A stretch of DNA of 64,000 nucleotides. Origin: Leptospiraceae bacterium. GTDB lineage: Bacteria; Spirochaetota; Leptospiria; Leptospirales; Leptospiraceae. Positions 16,723-25,573 of this stretch are shown piece by piece; the stretch's first letter is position 1; every line of letters begins with the position of its first letter. The stretch covers positions 182,501-246,500 of the forward strand of contig JADJSX010000031.1 of the NCBI GenBank assembly GCA_016711485.1, read 5' to 3'. The position numbers and the translations under genes were made by a program. The notes under the pieces were generated by a model that saw only the letters and a program-made list of their open reading frames with translations, was not told where the DNA came from and made no database searches.

Positions 16723-18549
16723 TTAGAGGTTAACTCTCACTATCCCACGAACAGAATTGCAAAGATATATTTTCTCTGCTAATTTTAAGTCCGAGATAGT
16801 GAGGGATTTTTCTTTTATTTTTCCTTTGTTTATTAGATATTCTCGCATAACACTTGGTAATGCACCCACAGATAATGGTGGAGTAAAGAATTGATTTCCT
16901 TGTTTTATAAATACAGTATAAATTGAAGTTTCCACAACTTCGTCCTTTTCATTTAAGAATACGTAATCAATAATATTATTTTTAATCGCCTTCTGGTATT
17001 CTGTGTTGTAGAGTTCCCGATTTGTAGTTTTGTGCATTTGAAATATATTTTTCGAAAAAACTCTTTGGGAGTTAATTTCGATTTTCCCCAATTGTTTTTT
17101 ATTATTAGAAAGTATGGAATTTTCTATTTTTATATCACCGAATCGGGAAAGTTCTAATCGAATTTTATATCTTGAATTTGGATTTAATTTTTTATTGGTT
17201 GAAAGTAATTTATTTAGAATCAGATCCTTATTAAATGGAAATCCAAAAAATACCGCCGATTTTTCTAATCTCTTTAAGTGTAAACCCAAAAGGAAAAGAT
17301 TGTTATTTTTTAAGAGGATACTTTCTATTAGTCTAAAAGGAATTGTATTTTGAAGAAACCTTTGTTTCAAAATACATTCTTCATATTCATTCTCGGGAAT
17401 CGAGTCCCAAACAATTCCTCCTCCAATTCCCATTCTCGCTTCATTATTTTTTATTTCAATAGTTCTAATTGCTATATTAAATATAGATTCTTCTTTTGAT
17501 ATAAATCCGATAGCTCCTGTGTAAATTCCTCTCGAAGTTATTTCTAGATTTTTAATGATCTGCATTGTTTTAAATTTTGGAGCACCTGTGATTGATCCCC
17601 CCGGAAAAATAGCTTTAAAGAGTTCAAAGTAACTTAGATTTTTTTTTAGCTTCGCATTTATCGTAGATGTCATTTGAAATAAAGTTTCGTATTCTTCGAT
17701 GTCGAGTAATTTATCGACTTGAACTGATCCAATTTCAGAAACTTTGCTTAGATCATTTCGGATTAAATCAACTATCATACTATTTTCTGCTTTAATCTTA
17801 ATGTCTGATCTAAATTCGCTAATTTGTATTTGATCGTCTAATGTTGATTTTCCTCTAGATATAGTTCCTTTCATTGGTCTAGTCAGTATTTCATTGTTTT
17901 TTAATTTAAAAAAAAGTTCGGGAGAAAAAGATAAAATCATTCTTGATCCGTCATTTATAACAGCATTGTAAGAAACTTTTTGTGTGGATTTTAATGCTTC
18001 ATAAAAAGAAGGCAAATCCCCATTTAACGTAAAATGAATTGGAAATGTAAAATTAACTTGGTAAGTCTCTCCTTTTTCTATATGTTCAAGTATTAATTTA
18101 ATTTTATCACTATAAATATCTTTCGAAAGTTCATAGGAATAACTTGGAATAGAGAATATTTGGGGCGGATTTAAGTTTCTTTTCTGTGAATTATTGACGA
18201 TTGTAGGCTTTTTATACACTCCGAACCAAATTAAAGGGAAAGGAAATGTTACACTTTCAAATAACCTTCTAAAATATACCTCAAATAGGTATCCAGCCTC
18301 ATAGGAAATATATCCAGCAAGATAGAACCCTTGGTCTATATAATACTCGATTTTTTTGAGTATTATCTCCGTTTCTTGCAAAGTATTGGCCGTTAAAATT
18401 TCTACAGGCTCAGAAAATAGTATATTTCTACATTCGTCTCCTTTTAAAAGATTTGTTTCAAGTAAAATTGAGTTTGTTTGGTTCCATACAAAGTTTGCAT
18501 CCATAATTTCTTTCAAATTATTTTGAGGTTTAAAAAAGTATATTGACAA
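16723..18549 (-). CDS. pabB: Bifunctional aminodeoxychorismate synthase component I / aminodeoxychorismate lyase (PabB-PabC fusion)
   Basis: Residues ~90-390 are the chorismate-binding PabB domain: ILSFSPELFF, RPMKGTISRG near 223, DLIRNDLSKV and PGGSITGAPKFKTMQIIKN near 313. Residues ~405-608 are a class IV aminotransferase-fold PabC domain with the PLP lysine in HKTTNRELYN near 506 and ETSIYTVFIK downstream. Together they convert chorismate to 4-amino-4-deoxychorismate (using ammonia from a PabA partner not seen here) and then to p-aminobenzoate for folate. The 18549 start is TTG; ATG at 18504 would give 593 residues and is a serious alternative. The 5' end overlaps the promoter of the divergent PilZ gene. 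Confidence 0.92.
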   Translation of the reverse strand: MSIYFFKPQNNLKEIMDANFVWNQTNSILLETNLLKGDECRNILFSEPVEILTANTLQETEIILKKIEYYIDQGFYLAGYISYEAGYLFEVYFRRLFESVTFPFPLIWFGVYKKPTIVNNSQKRNLNPPQIFSIPSYSYELSKDIYSDKIKLILEHIEKGETYQVNFTFPIHFTLNGDLPSFYEALKSTQKVSYNAVINDGSRMILSFSPELFFKLKNNEILTRPMKGTISRGKSTLDDQIQISEFRSDIKIKAENSMIVDLIRNDLSKVSEIGSVQVDKLLDIEEYETLFQMTSTINAKLKKNLSYFELFKAIFPGGSITGAPKFKTMQIIKNLEITSRGIYTGAIGFISKEESIFNIAIRTIEIKNNEARMGIGGGIVWDSIPENEYEECILKQRFLQNTIPFRLIESILLKNNNLFLLGLHLKRLEKSAVFFGFPFNKDLILNKLLSTNKKLNPNSRYKIRLELSRFGDIKIENSILSNNKKQLGKIEINSQRVFSKNIFQMHKTTNRELYNTEYQKAIKNNIIDYVFLNEKDEVVETSIYTVFIKQGNQFFTPPLSVGALPSVMREYLINKGKIKEKSLTISDLKLAEKIYLCNSVRGIVRVNL

Positions 18550-18569
18550 AATTTGAAAAGGGGTATAAT
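18543..18569 (+). promoter_or_regulatory. Sigma-70-type promoter of the PilZ gene
   Basis: A consensus TTGACA at 18543-18548 and TATAAT at 18564-18569, with a short 15-bp spacer, lie 27 bases upstream of the PilZ start. The site overlaps the beginning of the divergent pabBC frame. Confidence 0.65.
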
Positions 18570-18596
18570 GAGCGAAATTTTTTCGAGGGGGATTTT

Positions 18597-18989
18597 ATGG
18601 CAGAAGCAAGACAATTATTCAATCAATCGTTTACGGTTTTTGATCCAAAAAAACAGAAACGCAAGAAGGCAAGAGTACGCTTAAATACACCAGGGGCTTT
18701 TTACTTAAATTCAAACAAACAACGATTGACAAATTGCCATTTGGTTGACTTAGGCACTGGCGGTCTGACAATTCAAGTAGGAAGTCCTCTCTATATTGGT
18801 GACCGAATCACGGTCGAGTTTCAGTTAAATAGTCAGGTATTAAAAATTTCGGGCGTAGTTGCGCGAGCGACAGGAAAAGACTACGTTGTTCGTTATGAAG
18901 AGTTGCCACCATTTGAATCAGGGGTAATTCAAGATTATATCCACAAAGTATTTTTCCGAGATGATAAAAATAAAGATAAACCTAAGTGA
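18597..18989 (+). CDS. PilZ-domain protein
   Basis: 130 residues from ATG 18597, chosen because a GAGGGGG ribosome-binding site lies just upstream; the frame opens earlier at 18543 inside the promoter. The PilZ fold is indicated by KKARVRLNTPGAF, HLVDLGTGGLTIQV (the D-x-S-x-x-G-like loop, here DLGTGG) and VVARATGKDYVVRYEEL. PilZ domains bind cyclic di-GMP through an RxxxR motif plus the D/NxSxxG loop; here only RKKARVR and DLGTGG are seen, so ligand binding is plausible but not certain. Single-domain PilZ proteins act as c-di-GMP-dependent adaptors for motility or envelope functions. Confidence 0.82.
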   Translation: MAEARQLFNQSFTVFDPKKQKRKKARVRLNTPGAFYLNSNKQRLTNCHLVDLGTGGLTIQVGSPLYIGDRITVEFQLNSQVLKISGVVARATGKDYVVRYEELPPFESGVIQDYIHKVFFRDDKNKDKPK

Positions 18990-19180
18990 TCTTTGTTGTT
19001 ATATCTGAACTGGAATGATAATTTGATAAAGCAAAAAAATTATAAACTAAAAATATTTTAAGATCGAAAAATCCCTACAGTCTTTTCAAACCTAGAATCC
19101 TTTTTAGAAACATTTTTAAATCAACCGGTGATTTCTTTTTAGTTCTTGTCAAAAACCTACTTAGCTAAAATTTTATCTTC

Positions 19181-19618
19181 ATGCTTTACTTTGAAGATTT
19201 AGAAGTTGGACAGAAGTTTGAGTTAGGAAAATACCAAGTCACAAAAGAAGAAATCATTCGATTCGCAAAAGAGTTTGACCCTCAACCATTTCATATTGAC
19301 GAAGAGGCAGCAAAATCCTCTTTGTACGGTTCTCTGATTGCAAGTGGTTGGCATACCAATTCCATTTACATGAAGCTATTCGTCGAAACCATGATGACAA
19401 AAGCTGCCGGAATGGGTTCTCCCGGACTCGACGAACTTCGTTGGAAAAAACCTGTTTTCCCAAACGACACTCTCACCGGACTATTCACTATTCTCGAAAA
19501 AAAACCATTTCGCGGACACCTAGGATTAATCAAAGCGAGTAATGATTTAATTAATCAGGATGGGAAAGTCGTTTTGAATTTTATTGGGCTGATGTTATTT
19601 GCTAAAAAGCCAGCTTAA
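19181..19618 (+). CDS. MaoC-like hot-dog dehydratase
   Basis: 145 residues, a single hot-dog fold domain. FAKEFDPQPFHIDEEAAKSS around residues 26-45 carries the catalytic aspartate and histidine of (R)-specific enoyl-CoA hydratases, and YGSLIASGWHT follows as in the family. It would hydrate or dehydrate a 2-enoyl/3-hydroxyacyl-CoA or a related thioester; the exact substrate cannot be told. No operon partner. No clear Shine-Dalgarno sequence precedes the ATG. Confidence 0.88.
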   Translation: MLYFEDLEVGQKFELGKYQVTKEEIIRFAKEFDPQPFHIDEEAAKSSLYGSLIASGWHTNSIYMKLFVETMMTKAAGMGSPGLDELRWKKPVFPNDTLTGLFTILEKKPFRGHLGLIKASNDLINQDGKVVLNFIGLMLFAKKPA

Positions 19619-19644
19619 AAGATTGCAGCTGACTTTCACTGACA

Positions 19645-19772
19645 GACTGTGTAAAAAGTCGGTCACTGAGTGATTTTTGCCCTTGAAGATTATCGAAAAT
19701 ATAATAAATATATAATGTTTTCTATATTTATTCGTCTGCAAAAATTGTATCGAAGTGACTTTTCACACAGTC
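19645..19772. repeat. Dispersed inverted repeat, copy 2
   Basis: The outer arms GACTGTGTAAAAAGTC and GACTTTTCACACAGTC pair with one mismatch, and inner arms GGTCACTGAGTGATTTTTGC and GCAAAAATTGTATCGAAGTG continue the stem imperfectly. It shares the inner motifs with the copy at 6911-7035. Confidence 0.8.
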
Positions 19773-19899
19773 TATGAGCCGTGTCGAACGTGTGAACACA
19801 GATAAACACGGATGTTTGGATTTGAATTAGTATAGATGTTTACTGCAAATAAGGGTTATTGCATTTTCTGTTTTGGAATTTATTCTTTAAAATCGCCGT

Positions 19900-20772
19900 A
19901 TGATAAATTCATTTAAAATTTTATTCTTTATGATGCTTTTCTTGGCATTCAATGAAATTGTCGGTAAGGAAACGGTCAAGGTATTAGATTCAAAGAATGC
20001 AAAAGAATCTAAAAATGAGTCATCTAATTTAATTCAAAAAGATAAAAGTTATAATTTTTTCATAGGTGTAACTGCAAGCCGATTTCGGGATTACACACGC
20101 TTGACAGTTCCGATAGAGGGTTATTCTTCATATTACCAAACTGAATATTATTTTACGGGTTTTAATGCTTCGTACAGAATAAATAACAAAATCGATATTG
20201 GACTCGTTTATTTGGCACCATGGAAAGCTGAAATAGAAAATGCAAGTATTATGGGGTTTTCATTTGCGTACTATAAAAAAGAAATTAAAATAGGACAGGC
20301 TTATGATTTTTTTATTAAATACTATTCTATTATAGATACTTGCAAGTCTTGTTACCTGATTTTAATGGTTGGAAAAAATTATTCTACAGAAGTAAATATT
20401 CAAAAGTACTTACCTTCACCTCTATTAGATTTTGATGAATCCAGGATAACCAGTATTACTCTCGACACACTATCGCCAAACTCCGTTCAGATTTTTCAAA
20501 AATCAAAAGCTGCCTATACAATAGGATTTGGAAAAAGCTCTTGGGATGAGGGTGATAAATTTTATATAGATTGGAATATTGGATTAAGAATAAGAGAGTT
20601 CAACAATCCGGATATTTTAATTAATTCAAATTACTTTAGACCAAACTTTGGGCAAACATTGTCTGTATTGGAAGTCATGTTACTAAGAGAAATGGTAAAA
20701 AATGAAATTGATGACAGGCGACATTGGAAGGGAATGCAATACTTTACCTTTTCAGCAGGTTTAGCATTTTGA
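19900..20772 (+). CDS. Putative outer-membrane beta-barrel protein
   Basis: 290 residues with a signal peptide (FKILFFMMLFLAFNEIVG) and no lipobox. The mature protein has many alternating hydrophobic/polar segments with aromatic belts (YYFTGFNASYRINNKIDIGL, AYYKKEIKIGQAYDFFIKYY) and ends in FTFSAGLAF. A C-terminal phenylalanine is the classic signature of barrel proteins inserted by BamA. A pair of cysteines (DTCKSCY) lies near residue 148. No named family recognised. The small gap to the next gene (31 bases) suggests possible co-transcription with the SpoIIE phosphatase. Confidence 0.65.
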   Translation: MINSFKILFFMMLFLAFNEIVGKETVKVLDSKNAKESKNESSNLIQKDKSYNFFIGVTASRFRDYTRLTVPIEGYSSYYQTEYYFTGFNASYRINNKIDIGLVYLAPWKAEIENASIMGFSFAYYKKEIKIGQAYDFFIKYYSIIDTCKSCYLILMVGKNYSTEVNIQKYLPSPLLDFDESRITSITLDTLSPNSVQIFQKSKAAYTIGFGKSSWDEGDKFYIDWNIGLRIREFNNPDILINSNYFRPNFGQTLSVLEVMLLREMVKNEIDDRRHWKGMQYFTFSAGLAF

Positions 20773-20803
20773 GATTAATAGCAATTAAACGGAAGTCCTT
20801 TGT

Positions 20804-21982
20804 ATGAAAGCAAATATACTCATTCTCGGTTTATCGAAAGTAACCGCAAATCAAATCAAAAAAGAATTACAGAAATGTACATCGAAGAATTCGTTTGAGA
20901 TAAATCAATTTGCGAATGCAGAAGAAGCTTTAAAGAAGTTAGGAGAAGAGTTTCCATCGATTATTCTCTGGGAAGAAGAAAAAGAGGAAAGTTCTTACAA
21001 ACAGTTTAGACAACTAAAAAAGAAATTTCCAGAAGCAGTTACGATTTTAATTTCAAAGGGAAAAATAGAAACGATCATCGAAGAGACCAATCGAGAGGGA
21101 ATATTTCGCGTTATCCTTATCCCCTACAAAGTTTCCGAATTAGTGAGACATTTAGAAGAAGCAATTCATAGATGGCAGGATTTACAAAATCAAAAAAAGA
21201 GAATCACTGGAAATGATAAAGAAACTCTACAAAAAGAATTATTAATCGCACAAGAAATTCAAAAAAACCTTTTACCAACGGATTCACCTAAATGGAAAAA
21301 CCTAGACCTAGCTTGTTTTAGTGAATCTGCTAAAAATGTAGGAGGGGATTTGTATACCTACTTTGGTATGCAAAATGATCGAACTCTTATCAGTAAACAC
21401 CTAGTAGCCGTTGGAGATGTTTCTGGGAAAGGAATTTCTGCCGCCCTCTTAATGGCGACTTGTCTATCTCATATTGATAATTCGATGAAGCTCAATTTAA
21501 AACTTCCAGAGAGAATGGCTTACCTAGATTCGCTGCTTGTTCCATTTACAAAACCACAGAAGCAAAATTGTGCTCTCTGTATGGTAGAACTGGTTGGGGT
21601 TAATACGAATCATGCGTTCGTGAAAGTGGTAAATGCCGCTTGTATTCCTCCTTATATCAAAAGAAAAGATGGAAAAGTGGAATGGATTTCTTCTAAAGGA
21701 TTTGCACTCGGACAGGGGCTTGGGGTGCAATTTGGCTACAAAGAAAATACTGTCGGAATTCAAAAAGGGGATATGGTGATTCTAGTTAGCGACGGAATTA
21801 TTGAGGCTAATAATGAAAAAGAAGAATTACTCGGATTTGAACTCTTCCAACAAATACTAGAATCCGGACCCGTTAGCTCTTCTCGTGAAATGCTTTTGCA
21901 TATACAAAAACAGGTTCAAAAGTTTACAAATGGATTTGAACAACATGATGATATGACGATTGTAGTTGTAAGGTATCACTAA
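20804..21982 (+). CDS. SpoIIE/RsbU-type PP2C phosphatase with a receiver-like N-terminus
   Basis: 392 residues. Residues 1-125 look like a response-regulator receiver fold (NILILGLSKVTANQI, PSIILWEEEKEESS, VTILISKG, VILIPYK with the conserved lysine near the end). The usual phospho-accepting aspartate after strand 3 is replaced (ILWEEE), so it is a pseudo-receiver. A linker helix (KELLIAQEIQKNLLPTDSP) leads to a PP2C-like SpoIIE domain with metal-binding motifs (NVGGDLYTYF, VGDVSGKGISAALLMA, LVSDGIIEANN, HDDMTIVVV). Such phosphatases dephosphorylate anti-anti-sigma factors in partner-switching pathways. Complete. Confidence 0.9.
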   Translation: MKANILILGLSKVTANQIKKELQKCTSKNSFEINQFANAEEALKKLGEEFPSIILWEEEKEESSYKQFRQLKKKFPEAVTILISKGKIETIIEETNREGIFRVILIPYKVSELVRHLEEAIHRWQDLQNQKKRITGNDKETLQKELLIAQEIQKNLLPTDSPKWKNLDLACFSESAKNVGGDLYTYFGMQNDRTLISKHLVAVGDVSGKGISAALLMATCLSHIDNSMKLNLKLPERMAYLDSLLVPFTKPQKQNCALCMVELVGVNTNHAFVKVVNAACIPPYIKRKDGKVEWISSKGFALGQGLGVQFGYKENTVGIQKGDMVILVSDGIIEANNEKEELLGFELFQQILESGPVSSSREMLLHIQKQVQKFTNGFEQHDDMTIVVVRYH

Positions 21983-21985
21983 AGT

Positions 21986-22414
21986 TTATTCTTCATTTTG
22001 TTCTGTAGCACTACAAAAGTTTATTTCCCCTTGCAAAGGTTTTTCATGACCAAAGAAACTTACTCGTTTTAGTTCACAGACGAAAGTTAAAATAAAAAGA
22101 TGTTGAGTAAAAATTTCTTCGATTGTTTTACCATTATTGATGGTAAGTGCTCTTTCGCAGTAATCTACTGCTGATGTTAGATAATAGGAATTACGAATAC
22201 ATCCGCTGGTTGGTGTTTTTGTTTCTCGCCGTTGAAGTAATGTATAACTCAAAGGAGGTTCAGTGGAAAGGATGAGTTTGGAAACTAGAACTCTGCGAAA
22301 TTTTTCGTTAGCAGAACTTGCAGAAATGACATCCGGTCCATCATTTGAAATATTAAAACAAGTTGAAAGGAAGAATAGAAGAAGGGAATTAACTTCAAAG
22401 AATAAATTTTGAAT
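21986..22414 (-). CDS. Putative lipoprotein, start uncertain
   Basis: The frame is open from 22414 to the stop at 21986. An internal TTG at 22252 could start an 88-residue product, but the upstream codons read like a lipoprotein signal (NSLLLFFLSTCFNIS, cysteine ~20 residues from the frame opening), so I place the beginning near the ATT at 22414. No ATG, GTG or TTG precedes the signal segment, which is odd: a rare start codon, a lost start or a sequencing error are all possible. The mature part has four cysteines (SGCIRN, DYCERAL, FVCELKR, NFCSATE), suggesting disulphides. Family unknown. Confidence 0.5.
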   Translation of the reverse strand: MQNLFFEVNSLLLFFLSTCFNISNDGPDVISASSANEKFRRVLVSKLILSTEPPLSYTLLQRRETKTPTSGCIRNSYYLTSAVDYCERALTINNGKTIEEIFTQHLFILTFVCELKRVSFFGHEKPLQGEINFCSATEQNEE

Positions 22415-22426
22415 TTATTGTATGTT

Positions 22427-22538
22427 TATACCATTTCTTAAAGAGAATTGCACTTTAAAAACTCAAATTAGTTGAAATGGTCTATACTGATTCACTCTAC
22501 TATTAAATCTTACGCAACGATTAAGTAGAATCAGTATA
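22427..22538. repeat. Two overlapping palindromes upstream of rpmA's 3' side
   Basis: TATACCATTTC (22427-22437) pairs with GAAATGGTCTATA (22474-22486), and TATACTGATTC (22483-22493) pairs with GAATCAGTATA (22528-22538). The shared TATACC-type ends resemble those of the MITE family elsewhere in the window. No gene is seen between 22415 and 22670. Confidence 0.55.
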
Positions 22539-22670
22539 TAACATAACAGTAAGATTCCTTCGAAAACTGAATGCTTCTTCCTAGGGGTCGAAGCACAATC
22601 TTCAGGGAACGTTACTCAAACAAAGCATTACGAGTCCGCTCAGTGAGCGGAGCCGAACTGAGCCCTAAAA

Positions 22671-22943
22671 CTAAGCCGCTACAGTAGCCGCTTTAGGAAC
22701 GATAGATATCTTTTGTCTCTTTTTGTCGAAGTATCCGAAAGTTACAATACCGTCTACCAAAGCAAATAGAGTATGGTCACGACCAATTCCTACATTCGTA
22801 CCTGCTCTGAAAGTTGTACCTCTTTGTCTCATGAGGATATTTCCAGCTTTTACCCATTGACCGCCAGATCTTTTAAGACCAAGTCTTTGCGACGCTGAAT
22901 CTCTTCCATTTTTAGATGAACCGCCACCTTTTTTATGTGCCAT
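22671..22943 (-). CDS. rpmA: 50S ribosomal protein L27
   Basis: 90 residues, standard L27: MAHKKGGGSSKNGRDSASQR, then LGLKRSGGQWVKAGNILMRQ, RGTTFRAGTNVGIGRDHTLF, ending KISIVPKAATVAA. The flexible N-terminus reaches the peptidyl-transferase centre. It starts directly with the mature-type sequence, without the ~9-residue cleavable extension (as in MLKLDLQFF) found in Firmicutes. It is the last gene of rplU-prp-rpmA, with nine bases to the preceding stop. Confidence 0.98.
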   Translation of the reverse strand: MAHKKGGGSSKNGRDSASQRLGLKRSGGQWVKAGNILMRQRGTTFRAGTNVGIGRDHTLFALVDGIVTFGYFDKKRQKISIVPKAATVAA

Positions 22944-22952
22944 TTTAAACTC

Positions 22953-23273
22953 CTAAGTATTACTTTCTACTAACTGAATCTCTTCAGGGTACTGCTTATT
23001 TAAATTGTGTATTCCAGTCATTATCACTTCAAAAGAAAGATTGGTTTCCTTATTTGTTTCGGAAACTTCTAATTCCAGAAACCCTTTTCGGATTGTTTCA
23101 CGAGAAACATTAGACATAATCTTTAAATGTAAATGTAATGTTTGGACTAACGTAGAGATTGCTGCACAAAGGATGTTGTTTCCTTTTTTTCCAAATGAAT
23201 CGGGTGCATGACCTTCACTGATTAGCCCAGTATAATTTCCTTTTTTATCTTTTCGAATCTCTATAATAATCAA
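22953..23273 (-). CDS. prp: Ribosomal-processing cysteine protease Prp-like protein
   Basis: 106 residues matching the Prp (DUF464/YsxB) family: the histidine motif SEGHAPDS and the cysteine motif NILCAAISTLVQTL, then a conserved C-terminal strand-helix. In Firmicutes Prp removes the L27 N-terminal extension. Here both putative catalytic residues are present, but the adjacent L27 has no extension to remove, so the substrate or role must differ. The gene overlaps rplU by four bases and precedes rpmA, so all three are probably one transcript. Confidence 0.92.
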   Translation of the reverse strand: MIIIEIRKDKKGNYTGLISEGHAPDSFGKKGNNILCAAISTLVQTLHLHLKIMSNVSRETIRKGFLELEVSETNKETNLSFEVIMTGIHNLNKQYPEEIQLVESNT

Positions 23274-23578
23274 AAGGTAAGATTTGTTACTTGAAACTTT
23301 TGTAGGTCTTGTCTATGACCCCATTGTCTATGGTAATTTTTTCTTCTTTTGTATTTGAATCCGTCAATTTTTTCTCCTCTCACATCTTCTAGAACTTTGA
23401 GAGTTACTTTAGCACCACTTACAGTAGGGGAGCCGATATTGACTTTGTTTTCTTGTGCTGTCAAAAGAATTTGAGCGTCAAACTCTGTTCCGACAGGTTT
23501 GTCGGATTTTTGAGCTAGAAAAACTTGGTCTTTCTGCACTTTGAATTGTTGGTTACTGAGTGAAATCACTGCGTACAT
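23270..23578 (-). CDS. rplU: 50S ribosomal protein L21
   Basis: About 102 residues from the ATG at 23578 (MYAVISLSNQQFKVQKDQVF), matching the usual L21 N-terminus; an in-frame ATG at 23590 would add four residues. The C-terminus holds the conserved KYKRRKNYHRQWGHRQDLQK rRNA-binding motif. First gene of rplU-prp-rpmA. It is divergent from typA, with ~98 bases between starts for both promoters. Confidence 0.97.
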   Translation of the reverse strand: MYAVISLSNQQFKVQKDQVFLAQKSDKPVGTEFDAQILLTAQENKVNIGSPTVSGAKVTLKVLEDVRGEKIDGFKYKRRKNYHRQWGHRQDLQKFQVTNLTF

Positions 23579-23676
23579 ATTTTTATCCATTTCTAATTAG
23601 TAGTAAATTCCATAATTTATCTACATAGCTAGGAGTCAAGACGAAATGTATCGACAGCAAACCTTTCCCGAAATTT

Positions 23677-25491
23677 ATGGTAGTCATGGAAATAAGAAAT
23701 ATTTGTATCATAGCGCACGTCGACCACGGTAAGACTACTTTATTAGATGGTATTTTAAAAGAGACAGGTGCAATCACTTCAAAAGAAAATCGCGAACGAA
23801 TGATGGACTCTAATGATTTAGAGCAAGAACGTGGAATCACAATTTTAGCGAAAAATACAGCAGTTCAATACAAAGGCACAAGAATCAATATTGTAGACAC
23901 TCCGGGTCACTCTGATTTTGGTGGGGAAGTAGAGCGAGTATTGAATATGGCTAATTGTTCTTTGCTTCTTGTAGATGCATTTGACGGACCGATGCCACAG
24001 ACACGTTTTGTATTAGGCAAAGCACTTCAACTTGGTCATAGACCAATTTTAGTTGTAAACAAAGTGGATCGTGACGGAGCAAGGCCAAATAAAGTGGTCG
24101 ATATGGTATTTGATTTATTTCATGATTTAAACGCTACTGATGAACAAATGGATTTTCCTATTATCTTTTCCTCAGCGAAACTTGGTTGGGCAGTTAATGA
24201 TGTAAAGGATGCTCCAGGAAAAAATCTAGAACCGTTACTCGACATGGTATTGAAACATGTTCCTCTCTCCACCGGCGATGTTAGTGCTCCTTTACAATTT
24301 CAAGTTACAAGTCTTGATTACAGTGAATACGTTGGACGAATTGCTATCGGAAAAATTTACCAAGGAACTATCAAAAAGGGACAAGATATTACTCTTGTTA
24401 CAATGAAAGACAAAAAAACTTCTAACCATAAAATTTCTAAGCTTTATGGATTTGAGGGACTTAAACGACATGAAATTGAATCTGCAGAAGCAGGTGATAT
24501 CGTTGCGTTAGCCGGAATACCAGATTTATTTATTGGTGATACAGTTTGTGATTTAGGTCAACCTTTGCCATTACCTCCAATCTCTGTGGATGAGCCAACT
24601 GTATCTATGTTCTTTATGGTAAACAATTCTCCTTTCGTAGGTAAAGAGGGAAAACTTGTTACAACTAGAAATATTCGAGAACGTTTAGACAGAGAATTGC
24701 AAGTAAACGTTGCGATGCGTCTAGAAGAAACAGACGATAAAGATCGTTTTAAAATTTTGGGAAGAGGGGAATTACATCTTTCTATCCTAATTGAGAACAT
24801 GCGTAGAGAAGGATACGAACTTCAAGTTTCTAAACCGGAAGTAATTTATAGAACCGCTGAAGATGGATCTAAGTTAGAACCGTATGAAACGTTAGTTATG
24901 GATATGCCTGAAAAATTTACAGGCCAAATCATTTCCGAATTAAATCGTCGTAAAGGTGAAATGACTCATATGGATGCTCACGATTCAGGAATCACTCGTA
25001 TCGAATACATAATTCCAACGCGTGGAATGATTGGATTTAGAGGGTATTTTATTTCCGAGACAAGAGGCGAAGGCGTTTCAACTTCTCGATTCTTAAAATA
25101 CGGTCCTTTTAAGGGAGAAATTCCGGGTCGTAAAAATGGTGCGCTTATTTCTATGGACTCTGGGGATACTACTGCTTATTCTCTCTGGAAGATTCAGGAA
25201 CGGGGAGCATTATTCATTGATCCAGTAGTTTCTGTATATCCAGGAATGATTATAGGAGAACATTCGCGTGAAAATGATTTGGAAGTAAATCCTTGCAAAG
25301 GAAAGAAACTAACTAACGTTCGTGCGAGTGGAACCGATGAAGCTATTCGTTTGATTCCTCCTAGAAAGTTATCACTCGAACAATCAATAGAATTTCTGGA
25401 TGATGATGAGTTGTTAGAAGTAACTCCTGCTTCTTTAAGACTTCGTAAGAAAGTTCTAGACGGAGCACTCAGAAAGAGAGTTAGTAAATAA
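23677..25491 (+). CDS. typA: Translational GTPase TypA/BipA
   Basis: 604 residues, full length. G1 is AHVDHGKTT, switch I holds ERGITILAKN, G3 is DTPGHSDFGGEVERVL, and G4 is NKVDRDGA; domain II and EF-G-like domains III and V follow. The C-terminal BipA-specific domain includes IPTRGMIGFRGYFISETRGE and GALISMDSGDTTAYSLWKIQ, ending in a basic tail. It binds ribosomes and acts in 50S assembly and stress or low-temperature growth. Start is ATG 23677; ATG 23686 (MEIRNICIIAHVDHG) is an equally good alternative. Single gene, convergent with radA. Confidence 0.97.
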   Translation: MVVMEIRNICIIAHVDHGKTTLLDGILKETGAITSKENRERMMDSNDLEQERGITILAKNTAVQYKGTRINIVDTPGHSDFGGEVERVLNMANCSLLLVDAFDGPMPQTRFVLGKALQLGHRPILVVNKVDRDGARPNKVVDMVFDLFHDLNATDEQMDFPIIFSSAKLGWAVNDVKDAPGKNLEPLLDMVLKHVPLSTGDVSAPLQFQVTSLDYSEYVGRIAIGKIYQGTIKKGQDITLVTMKDKKTSNHKISKLYGFEGLKRHEIESAEAGDIVALAGIPDLFIGDTVCDLGQPLPLPPISVDEPTVSMFFMVNNSPFVGKEGKLVTTRNIRERLDRELQVNVAMRLEETDDKDRFKILGRGELHLSILIENMRREGYELQVSKPEVIYRTAEDGSKLEPYETLVMDMPEKFTGQIISELNRRKGEMTHMDAHDSGITRIEYIIPTRGMIGFRGYFISETRGEGVSTSRFLKYGPFKGEIPGRKNGALISMDSGDTTAYSLWKIQERGALFIDPVVSVYPGMIIGEHSRENDLEVNPCKGKKLTNVRASGTDEAIRLIPPRKLSLEQSIEFLDDDELLEVTPASLRLRKKVLDGALRKRVSK

Positions 25492-25526
25492 ATTACTAAC
25501 CCTTTATTCTTTTACCAGAATTCAAA

Positions 25527-25562
25527 ATAATCAACGCCTCTCTTTGCAGAGCCGTTGATTAT
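25527..25562. terminator. Bidirectional terminator between typA and radA
   Basis: ATAATCAACG and CGTTGATTAT arms with an inner CTCT/AGAG pairing lie between two convergent genes, with A-rich sequence on one side and T-rich on the other. Confidence 0.7.
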
Positions 25563-25573
25563 AATTTGATTTT

